NCBI RefSeq assembly: GCF_009870125.1
Contig: NC_046683.1
Span: 41,493,869 to 41,557,868, forward strand
From: Drosophila pseudoobscura
Taxonomy: Eukaryota; Arthropoda; Insecta; Diptera; Drosophilidae
DNA: 64,000 nt
Direction: 5' to 3'
The notes below the pieces were generated by a model that saw only the letters and a list, made by a program, of their open reading frames with translations, was not told the origin of the DNA and made no database searches. Positions 40,701-52,700 of the stretch are shown here, piece by piece. Positions within the stretch are counted from its first letter, which is position 1; every line of letters starts with the position of its first letter. The position numbers and the translations under genes are program-made.

Positions 40701-43700
40701 AGCTGCGACAAGATGACTGCACCCTGAGCGTCTCTCAGAAGGTGCACAAGTTCATTGACACCGCCGAGAAGCTGGCCCCGACAGCGCCACAAAAATCGCC
40801 ACGCCTGGTGGCCAGCATCGAAAGACACATCTCGCGGCAAGATACGGACTTGGAGCAGGAATCGGAACCGGAACTGCAGTCGGATCGAGAGGAAGAAGAA
40901 TATCCCAAGCAGCCACAGGTGGAGTCGGAAGAGGAGGAACCTCTGCCCATGACCAAGAGTCACACCACAGCCATTGAGCTGAAGCGGCAAAAGGACATCC
41001 TCAACCGACCATCAGTCTTTGGACAGCCACGTGCCACAGAGGCCCTTCGTAAGCCATCCATCGTGTCCAAGCAGAATGGTACCAAGCTGCGATCGACTCC
41101 CAGCAGCACCAGCACCAGCCTGATTACCGAAGAGCGTCGATCCTACAGGAATCAGACCACAACTGGTAGCACCACCACGGGCAAGCCCAAGTCACCCCAG
41201 CAGCCGAGCAGCACCCCCAGGGGAGCTACCCCATCGAAACCCACAACATCTGGAGGCTCTCCAACGAAGCCCACAACAACTGGGGGTGGCTCCAAGCGTA
41301 CCGTGGAGCATGTCAGCCAGAAGCAGTGGGTAATCAGCGATGTTGATGTGGACGTGGAGGTGGTGGGACCACCACCACCGACCCACAGCAACAGCCGCAA
41401 GCCTCAGTCGCGTACCCGTTCCCGTTCCCGTTCGCCTTCTGCCTCCCCCTCACGCTCGTCGCCCTCCCCATCATCGACGCCGTCTCGCTCACCCAGTAGA
41501 CGCACCATTGGCACCACCAAATCCAACTTGAACTCGACCGCCGCCAGCGTAGTTAAAACAACCACTGAGCACCACCACCAGCACCAGCACAACCACAGCA
41601 AAAGTCAAAGGCACAGCCCCAGCAGCACCACCAAGCAAAAAAGTCCAATGCCCACTTCAAGCCCAAGCCCAAGTCCAAGCCCGACTAACCACCCAAGCAA
41701 AACCATAGGTACAGCCACAACAGCTGATCCCGAACCCCATGTACACGTTGAATCCCTTCCAGCAATCCCAAATGGCAGCGGGGTAGGACGCACGGTAGCC
41801 ACACGCAGGAATGTGTTCGAGAAGACACCACCACAGCAGGCAGCCCCAACAAGCACAACAGAGCCACAGCCTGGCGGGCGTCGTCCCTCGTACATGGATC
41901 ACACCAAGAGCTCGCTGGAGCACATAAGACGTGACTCCCTGGAGATCAATAAGAACAACTATTCGCGCAAGTCCTCAGTGGAGGATGACTCGGGCCTGGA
42001 GCCACGCAATCCGAATACCTCGGTGAAGTTTGATGTGCCCAAAAAGGAGGATAAGATCAAGTTGAAGATCGATCTGGAGATTGAGGAGATCTTCGATCTG
42101 CAGGTACTCGAACAGCTCCTGGAGACAGTGAGCAGCTACGAGATGCGTCGCCGGATACGCGCCCAGATGCGGCTCATCAGAAAGAACATGATCAATGCGG
42201 GGATTACCACGACAACCACTACCACTACAACGACGGTGAAGACCTCTCCCAATGCTGCAGCCCCACTGGCATCGCAGCAGCCGAAGAAGCAGGCCCAGCA
42301 GGAAGCGATCCCCCCACGCGATCGTAGTCGCAGTCCAGAGGCTAAGACCATCAGCAGCAGCTTCAAGGGAGTGCGCACCACCAGCACCACGAGCAGCAGT
42401 TCCAGCACCAGAAGACAGCGAGGAGAGCAGGAGGTGGACAGCACCACAGGCACAGGTGGAGCAACGCCTCAGGGCAAGCCGCCGGTGAAGCCACGAGAGA
42501 GGAGCGCCAGTCCGGCCCAACGCCGTCGCAGCAGTCCCCCCGGCAAGCAGTCGCCTGTGAGCATTGCCACAACCACCACTCGGACTTCGAACAACGGGGC
42601 TGGTTCACGTGCTGGTACACCCAGCAAACCAGCACACCAGGGACCCATCTGGGCAGATCGCACTAAGGTGCTCAAAGGTCACGGGCCCGTCTCGAATGGT
42701 GGATCCAGTCCGCGAAAGGGATCTGCCACGAGCACCACTAGCACCAGCTCCACCGGAAAGATGACCCGAACCCTTCAGAGCACCAGCACTAGCTCCAGCT
42801 CCACCGCCAGCTCTAGCACAAGGGCAGCCAAGCCCAAGCAGCGCGAGGAGGACTCCATTACATCAAGCTACGGAGTGGGACCCACGGACGAGAATGGACT
42901 GCCCCTCTTTGGGATAAGAGCGCTCAAGAAGAAAAGTCAGCCAGCACCGTGTGAGACCAAGCAAGGTGACAGGATAAACATAAGCCACATATTCCTTAGA
43001 TACAAATACTAATTTGAATACCAATTCCTTTACCGTTTCCCAGAAGTCACAGGCTTTGTGATCGAGGAGCAGTTCTACTCGGACAACAAGTCCCCGCCCC
43101 GTCACGAGCGCAAGGAGCTGATCTACTCGAGCAATGCGGATGAGCTGGCTTCCATTCAGAAACAGCTGCTGCTGGACGATGACTACCAGCCGGAGTTGAA
43201 TACCAAGCTTGTGAGAGAGTTCAAGAAAGTCGAGTCCGAACTGCAGCCAGAGCCAGATGGCAGATATGTGCGCCGTGGTTCGGTGAAGGAGCTCAGCGAG
43301 AAGTTCATACGGAAAGAGTCCTCCTCGTCAACGCACTCTAGCACCTCTCAGTCCATGATGAGCAGCCGCACCGAGCATGCGGATGCAGATGAGGAGGAGA
43401 CTGAGGACAGCGAATCCAATGAGGTGTGCAGCGTCATCGAGGCACCACAGATGCGCCAGGGCTCAACTACCAGCAGCTTAACCACCACCCGGTCCAGCAA
43501 CACGCGCTCCTTCCTCAACAGCAGCGCGGATCAGCGGCAGGTGACCAGTGTGGACGATGTCCTGGAGCGCATGCGCAATGCCGATAATGGTGAGACCTAA
43601 CCAAACTGAAATTCCCTTATTCCTAGCAGTTAATCCATCATCCCTTATCATCCCCTTTAAATACACAGTGGAGGAGCCTGGCGACACAAACGAAGATCGT

Positions 43701-46700
43701 GAGGCACGTGCTCTGCTCAACAAATTCCTTGGCGCCAGTGTGATAATGCAGGGCGTGGAGAGCATGCTTCCACCAACGGCTACGGGTCAGCGTCTGAATA
43801 GCCAAGGGGTGAGTTATCCTTATGCAAATATTATCGTCTGGGGGTGAGTTATCCTTATGCAAATATTATCGTCTGGAAAGGAACGAGTAGACCTTCATTC
43901 AATCCCTTCTCTTTAAGAAGTCTATCCTAAGATAATTTACAGGTGTCAAAATGTACTTTCTTTTTAGGAAATCCCTAACTAAACCATGCAATTTTCTCAG
44001 TAGCTTATAGGCGAGTGACCAATTAATCGCTTGAATGAGTTAGAGAGTGGAACAAGTGTTGGTTTTTCCACTTCGTGGCATGAGTATCTCTCCATCAGCC
44101 CCTTCCGTCCCCCTCCGCATCTCCACTGCATCAACTACAGAAAATCCCCAAACTAACCTCAAATGTGGCTCAGGCACGTGTTCGATTAACGGTTCACTGA
44201 ATGCGTCTCTCTTTTCATACGCTTGCAAAAAGGTATTATAATTTTGACCAGACCTACAAGAAATATACAGACATGTGTACATACATATGTACATACAGTA
44301 CACTAGTAAACAAGAATATTCTCAATTTGAACCGAAAGGATTGGATTATCATTCGCAAGAAAAACAGGTCTTTGTGAGAACAGGTCTTTCGTTACATGAA
44401 CTTTGCTTGTTAATACATTTATTAATATAAACATCAAATGACCATATCATATGGCTGAACATACAGGGATCTTCCAAAAATTCTTAGTGGCTATAATAAA
44501 TACATGGCAAATAAAATATGGTTGAATTGCAAGGGTATATAAAATGTCGGTCGTTTCCTAATTCTTTGGCTCCTCTGTCTTCTCCTGTCCACCGTATGGA
44601 ATGTGATCGTGCAAAACTCCAAACCTAACCTCAACAGAGTCCCAGAGCCAAGCACGTGCCTGACTAACGGTTTACCGAGTGAGTGATCGCACTCGCACTG
44701 GCACTGGCACTCTGTCTCTCTTTCTCTCTGCCTCTCTCTCTCTCTGTCGCTTTCTGTGCACTCTCTTTACTGCCCTCTCTCTCTCTCTCTTGCTGTCGCT
44801 GTTGTTGTTGCTGCTGCTAGTGCCTGCGGTTGTGTGTGCCGTGTGCGCCGCCGTATGCGTGATGTGAGGGGCACCGCCTGGCTGGTCAGAGCAGCAAGCA
44901 TCGCCATCGGCAGTGGCAGCAGTGGCAGTGGCAGTGGCAGCGGCATCTCTCCGAATCCGAATCGACAGCGACAGAGACGGCGTCAGTACACACTCAGAGG
45001 CGGCATCGATCACTTGTGCGAAGAACTACTTGATCCGACGAAAAGCAGAGAAAGCAGGCAGCAGCAGGCAGGCAGGCGAAGAAGAAAGAAAGAAAGCAAA
45101 AAGTGCCAAGAAAGAAAGAAAGAATTTCTCGCAAACAACAAAGTTTAGAATAAATAAAAAAAAACATAAAACAAAAAGTTGAAAAGTAGAAAAGAAAAAG
45201 AAGCAGTAGAATAACAAAAGAAGACAAGTTTCTGGCTTCTTCGCTCTTTATTTTTTTCTTGTGCAGTTTTGTTAAATATTGTTATTTCCCTGTGGCGGGA
45301 GAGCGAGCGGGAGAGCGAGCGCGCGAGTGTCGGTCGAATCCATATTTGGTCTAACAGCAGCATCGCATCAGCAGAATCAGCATCATCAGCAGCGGGGCCA
45401 TAGAACCGCAAGGAGAAGCAGCCAGCAGCATCAGCAGCCACCAGCAGCAGTTAGAGCGGGAGCGGTAGCGGTAGCAAAAGAACCGCAAGCAAGCAGCAAA
45501 AAAAAGCACAGCGTAAGTTCTGATTGAGAGAGCGCGGCAAGGCAAGGCAAGGTGTATTTCCCAAGAAGGTGAGGCATTCCCCTGATCTAAGATTTGGCGT
45601 AATTGTTAAAACGGAACTTACCGTTTGGGAACAGTTAAAAGGGGAGGAAAGGCATGCATTTCCTGCTCTCAGGCAGTGGCCTATTTGGGTACTCTCTCAA
45701 TTATACCGATACGCAATGGCAATGGCAACTATTGTGGGAGCAGCTCAAGATGGCCCCCTCACCCTGTCTCCCAACATACTCTGGACAGAGACAGAGGCAT
45801 ATGATAGATTGGTAGAGAAAAGAAGGAAATAATGAGAGCGAGAGAGAGAAGGCGAAGGAGGAGAGACGTAGAGCAGCTGTTTGAGTCAATTATTTTTAGT
45901 GCGCATAATTTGCTGCCCGTCCGTCTGTCCGTCCGTCCGTCCGTCCGTCGCAGCAGCGAAAAGAGGAATTTCTGTCACGACACCTCAAAATGCACCTGAA
46001 CGAAAGGAGGAGGCACAGCAGCGGCGACGACGACACCATCGGGGGCTATATATAAACCGATATACATATGTATGTATATATTTCTTTCTGTCTATATACT
46101 ATATATAAACATACATACGTACATATGTATATGTAGATGTGTGTGAGTATACACACAGCAGAGAACAACAAATAAATAAATACTTTTTAAAAACAGAGCT
46201 GAGAAAAAGAAAGAGTGATAGAAGGGAGGAGGAGGGATGCATGAATGAGAGCGTCAAATGTACGGAAAATTTCGACAAAAATAGCTCCAACGACGGGGCA
46301 GGCAGTATTTTTACGGTCTATGGTTGGAGGAGCATTTTCTGTTTTTTTTTTGGCCAACTTGCAGACAGAGACGCACATGGTGGCCAGGGAAGAGGAAGCT
46401 AGCTGGTGGTGCATGGTGCATGGGGCAGCAAACGCACATTGCAACGCCGCTGCCGACTCTGTGGCATGTGATGTTCCCGTTTTTCTTCCACTTGTGTGTG
46501 AACCAAATACCAATTTCCCACAGATCACACAGCAGATATTTCCCCCTATTCGATGCCTATGCTCTGGGACTTTGTCAGATACATACATAAAAACAGATAT
46601 ATGTAGCTAAATACATATGTATGCATGTGTACAGGCCTGCAGATAAAGTCTACAGCTTGGAATAGTGTGCGACAGGGAATGATTTGTTTCATAAGCTAAA

Positions 46701-49700
46701 AAGATCGTTAAAAAGATGAACCGGAGAGAGGATCAGCAAAGAGTCCAGAACTGTCATATATCCAAACATTTGAGTCCTCTCTAAAGATTGTCTTTATTTC
46801 TTGTTACACTTACAACACTGTGCATCCAATTTCCATTACTCAAAAGAATAGTTTGGTCCCCATTTTGCCTCGAACATTTTTCAGAAATGTTTTTGGCATT
46901 CAAGGGAAAAGGAATATCTCTTTTCGTGGAATTCCTCTTACAAGAAAAGCTCACACTATTTCTTACAAAATGGGGAATGATATAATTACTACAAGAACTG
47001 TTCCTCCTCTATGCAGCAAGCATCATTGGAGTTAGTCCCAAAATGTTTTATTTGAGTTCTTTCCCATTAAAAAATTTCACATTTAAACTGGTTCAAACAT
47101 TCACTTACTGACCAACTACCGAGTAGAGCTACTTACATACATACATTCGAGTATGTGCTTCTTCTGTCCATTAAAGTTTCCAAATAATCAGCATGCGTAG
47201 TTTTTCAGTTTCCCCACTCAGTGGAGTCGTCGTGGAGTCGTTAACACGTGAACCAGTTCTAGTGGCATTACCTGCCCTCCCTCTTACAAATGATTACAAA
47301 TGCAGAGCAGAGCAGATACGACTATTCTCGTATATGGAATTTGTACGGAAACACGTACTGGGAACCCTTTTATAATTCATGCATGAACTGTTTACCCATG
47401 GAAGCAAGCTCTTTGATAAGGTTCCATTGTAGCGGCATTCAGTCTATACATACATAGATCACCATCCATCCATCCATCCACCACAATGGATCGAAGTGGG
47501 AACCCAGGCGGGAATTCCATTTCTGTTGACCGTTCTGCTTCCCCCAGGTGTGTTTTTGTGGTGGTGGTTGCCCCTGTACTTAGTTGAGCGTAACATTCTG
47601 AGGCGGCAAGCGGCAAATCCTCCTCAAATACTGTCTCCCTTTCTCTCTCTCTCTCTTTCTCAGTAGCGTACCCCACCAGATTTCTGGCTGGCTGACTGGC
47701 ACTGGCAAGTGTTCCTCAAAGCTGGAAAGCCGGTTTCCGTTACCCCTATTCCCCCTGATCTTGCCATTGCGCCACTCATTCTACCCTTGAAATAGCGAGG
47801 TATGCTAATTTTGGCAATGCGTATGAGAATATTTGCACATATGCATGTACATATGTATGTATATTATCGATCCTTCCTTTTTCCAGGCTGTAGATTAGAA
47901 GTAATTTGCTTAGAAAACTTTAGATCTATATTTGCAGACCTTATTTATATGTCAAGATGACTATTATATTGATCAACTGACGGAAACATTTACCTGTAAC
48001 ATTTATATATCAACTTTTTTAAACTATCATACTGACAACAAAAAAAAAACTGTTCACACCAAAATTTAGGCCCGAGAATGCAAAAACAAAATACACTCTC
48101 CAAGGGCTGATAATTTCGGTTGTTTTTGGGACTGCTTAAAAAAATGCAAAAAGCGCTCCCACTATATAGTTATCGGCTACCTTGGGACAGTTTAATCGAT
48201 TTTTATAAGATTTTTGTTACCAATTGCAAGACAAAAGAAGGGTACTTAATGCTTCGTTTTCCAGAGTTGGACTTTCTTTCTGGTTCTTCTGTCTTTGCCT
48301 GTTCTTCTTCGTCTTTGTCTCCCTCTTCTTCCCTTTCTTCTGACGTTTCATAATCGTTGTTGTTTTTGTTGTTGTTGTTGTTGTTGGAGAGTGTGTTTCT
48401 GCGTCTGTGCGTGTGCCTTTGTCTTTGCTTCGCATTTTGCATGTCAAATAATTCTCATTTTGCCAGAGGCTAAAAATACAAAAGAATGAGAGAAAAGTAA
48501 CAAAAAAAAAAGTACTAAAAAAAAACAAGAAAAAGAAAGAAAGTCTGAATGTGGAAACTAGCAGAGAATGATAAACCATTCTTTCCCATGGAAAATTGGG
48601 TGGATTTTGACTGGTTGTTTTAGAAGGTCTTTGGGCGGTCGGAGAGGGAGGTCATTGCTGGTCGGGGGGACTGTACTAATTAGAGTCCATAAATCATACA
48701 TTTATCTCTACCTCTCCATATTTCCCTCTCTTTACCTTCTCTCCTTCTTTTCCAATGCTTTTCTCCTCGTGGATGTGTATGGTGTCAAAATGTTGAGCAA
48801 TTGATTGAGTCAATGGCCATTGACTGCAACTGCAGCAGCCACTGTTAAGTCCAAATGCAATGTTCGCTTTGGTTAGCTGCACTCTCCTACCCACTCCCCT
48901 ACCCTCCCCTCCCATACCCTTTCCCCGCCCTTCGTTTCACCAACGATCTCCTGTTGATCCAAACAGTTTTTTTTAATTGCTTTCCTCTTTGTTGTGTTTT
49001 GTTGTTGTTTTTCATGCAATTACCATTTTTGATTTTCACGCATGGTTGCATTTCGCTCTTGATCGGTGCATTACCATTACCCCATCTTTACCATATCAAA
49101 CGTCCCCTTTCGCACACAGTCACGCTTTGTCGGAATTGCGCCAAATACTTTGGCAAGGGCCTTTAAGGCCCTTCCAAGCGTCCCGATTCACAGAAACGAC
49201 AACGGGAGCGGGTGGGTTGAGGAAATACTCGAATCATCATCTCGATAGAGCATCCAAATGGAATGCAAATTAAATCAAATGAATTGACATTTTTACTATT
49301 GAGTTTTTTGTGGCCCACATTTTGACAAAAACGAACATAAAACAACAAAACAAAAAGAGAAGAACAAAATATAGGGCAAACAAAATTTAGGTATATGAAA
49401 ATAGAAAAATATTGTAAAAATGTTTGGCAATTAATTTTTTGTTAAGACTGTTGTTCTTGGTTTATTTTGTTTGGCTCTAATTTGTTTATAACGAGTGGGG
49501 GCCCGCTAAAATATTATATAAAGTTTTTTTCGGTCAGAAAATCCAAAACAACAACAAAAAACAAGAGAGACAGAGAAAAATATACAAAAAGAGAAAGAAA
49601 ATAGAGAGGAAAATATGAAGAATGTTTTTTTATTCTTTTCGCCCAGAAATATGTACATTTGTCTCTCTCTTTCTCTCTCTAACTGTTTCCATGTGTGTGT

Positions 49701-52700
49701 TTGTGCTTAAATAATTTATAATTAAAAATAGCAACGCGTGTGGGAAGAAAAACCGAGCAGAAGAACAGAGTGGTAGAGAGACAGAGAGGCAGGAAGCTGC
49801 GGCCGAATTTTCGAACATGTTCGAAGTCGGTTTTTGAAAAATTTTCCCCCATTTGTTGGCTGACCAAATTTGGTCAAATTTTGATATAAACAATCTACCA
49901 AAAGAGATAGATAAAGACAGAGAGAGAGAGAGAAAGAGAGAGCGACCGAGAGGTAGAAGCAGAAGGAGAACAGGGAAAAATATACGAGTAGATATACATA
50001 TTTGCGGCATTCCCCCATCAAAAGGCAACTGCAGTACACATACCACACGTCGTATACTTAATTGCACTCTATACAGTACTATACATACACTCGTATATCG
50101 TTTATATGTATCTCAGAGGTCTATAAACGTTTTAACCGCCTGATCCTTGGGCGTGCAATATTCGGTTGAAATATTTGTCCGAATATTCTTGTGTGTGATT
50201 TGTGGCAATTAAACCTATGCCATCATTTCTTGTTGATAACGTGGCTTTGTTCTTGATGTCTGTCAATGAACTCTATTTGAGTATACCAATGCACGAGCTG
50301 CTAATTCTAAGTGAAGCAACCGTTGGAGGTCCATTGGGTTACAGGGCTTGAGGGGTTTGTCTTTTGCAATGGCAGTGCGATCTCTGAGTAGATTTCTTTT
50401 CCATTCTGTTGCCTGTTCGAAATTCCCCATTATCCCCATACTCTGCCATTTTTGTTTTGTGGCATTCCATCGAAACATCCCATAAGCATCTAAAGTCGAT
50501 AGAATATGCATGCATATATGTACATATCAATTGTTCAGTAAAGTATAAAACGATTCGGTTATTTAAGGCATATTCCCATAACTGATTAACAATCGAACAA
50601 AAAAATTGAAAGTCAACTCTCGAAACTTCCATAAAGATTTCAGTCGATTCGTCTTTCATTCGTTAACAAACAAACAGAGAACAGTAAACAATCGAGTGAC
50701 AATCGCCTTGGAGCCTGTGGGGCAACGTGTTGCATACGTTATATATATTAGATAGAACCCCCAGAGCACACATTACGCATACGAGAGGTATGCCCCCTGT
50801 TGTTCAGTTCAATTAGTCAACTGCAGTCGGAAGCAATTGCAGAGGGGGATGGAGAGGGAGAGAGAGAGTCGCTGCAAAAGAATCATGGCTAAGGACAGCC
50901 CCAAAAAAGTGCTTCTTTCTGCCTTATCATGGCCATCGATCGTCGAATGTCGAACCGATTGTCGGTCGAGTGATGGCTCCCTCCCCTGTTTCTTGGCAAC
51001 AGAATAATTGTTGGTTTTCAAATGTGCTCATCGTGCTTTATATAGCCAGACTGAACAGCTGGCACGGCATGGCACCACCCACCCGTAGACATAGAGTGAG
51101 AGAGAGATGGAATTGGGGGGTGGTGGTGGGGGGAAACATGAAACAAAATTTTCCGGCTGATAAACAAAAAAAACCTGTGCTAATCCACACTCATATCTAT
51201 CTCTTTTAGGTGAAAACCACACGCATAACCAATACCTACAGCAAATCGGGAACTGGCAAGGTCAGCAGCAGCGCCTCCTCAGCACCAGTTACACGCACAA
51301 CTTGTGACATCGAGGAGATACAGGACGAGCAGATCCTAAAGCAATTGGTAGGTGTAGCCCGTCCCTGACCAGCCCCTGACCAGCCCCTGACCAGCCCCTG
51401 ACTGAACCTCTCGCAAATCAAACCTCTTTTCGCATCCATTTTTTGAAGCTGGAACAGGCCTCCACCTACGAGGAGCGTCGCAAAATCCGTGCACGTCTAC
51501 GCGAACTTATGGCGGAACGCGAAGGTGAGTCTCCATTTTTATATTTATCTTCTAAGCAAAACACCCCAAGAAAAACCCCAGCAACAGCAACAGAACCAGA
51601 ACCAGCAGCTCTTATAGGAAGCTGCTCTCTCTGCACTCCGCTCCACAAACAACAAAAAGCACTCTACTACACTCTCCAGTGATATCCAGCGATAACCGAT
51701 AACCGAAAACCGATAAGGAGATGCCACCATCGATAATCGGATGCAAAGTGTCTATATATTGTGTTCTGTATCTGTATCTTGTAGGATAAAGCGCACACAG
51801 CAACTCTAGGCTCTAGGCTAAAGAAATCTAAGCTGTTAATCGAAACTAAAAGTAGAAGAAGAGCCTTAATCGATTAATCGATTAGCGCGTTTAGGCCCCC
51901 TCCCAAAGAAAAGGTATAACACACAACCTCAACAACTATTTTGCTCTGTTTCAAGTCATGTTCCAAGATTATTTCCCCAACAAAGAACATTTATCTCTCT
52001 CAATTGTGTAAAGAAAGTCGTGCACTCGTCGTCTCGTCTCGTCATCGTTATCTTTATTTTCCATCGTTATCGTTGTTTTGTTTTTTATTTCGTTACCGTT
52101 TCACTCAGTGCGAACGTCTGTCAAGAACCCCTTCCGCTGTCCCACTTCGAACACCCACAAAGAACTGGAATTGATCCTTCGATTCACACATTTTATATCT
52201 CTGATATCTCTACATTTATAACTATATACACCTATTTGTATGTTGTTCATTTTGCTCGAGACATTTCACAAAAGCTTAGATGCCCCGAAACGGAAACCGC
52301 CACGGATATATATATATTGCGGATATACTATATGTCCGAGATTTATTGAACCATGTGTACGAGTATATCCCCATATTATTCAAAGGAACAATTTATCAAT
52401 GATATGCATAAACGCAGTTCTTAAACTACTTCCGGCTGAAGCATCTGAGTTTTCTGTTCCAGTTCCACGACATCCCGAGACCCAAGACCCAAGACCCGAG
52501 CTTTTGTTGTCTTGCTTGATGTCGTCATTACGTTCCTTTGAGTTCTCGTTGCTCGCCTTTTAAATCTTGTCTCTTTCTGTCTCTCCTTTTATCTCCTAAC
52601 TTTCTTACTTTCTCTCCACTGTGAATCATCGTGCGCCGCAGAGAAAAAGAACTCAGCCGCAGCCTCTAAGCCAAAGGAGGAGGCGGAGGAGGAGAGCAGT

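Larger units (their letters stand above)
43876..51209 (+). other. 7.3-kb intron of the smoothelin-like gene
   Basis: No further coding exon was found. It holds simple repeats, a 44530-44550 fragment (GCAAGGGTATATAAAA) reminiscent of a DINE 3' end, a candidate alternative first exon near 45270-45512, CCGT tetranucleotides at 45915-45948, and T- and GA-rich tracts at 48290-50000. Confidence 0.5.

Noticed and set aside
42951-42956. GTGAGA donor at the end of the 5.5-kb exon
   Set aside because: Better consensus than GTGACA at 42966, but joining to 43044 would create TAA across the junction, whereas 42966 restores an open, natural-looking frame.
43809-43847. Read-through extension SQGVSYPYANIIVWG
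   Set aside because: This is intron sequence after a consensus donor; it is open only until TGA and results from the tandem duplication.
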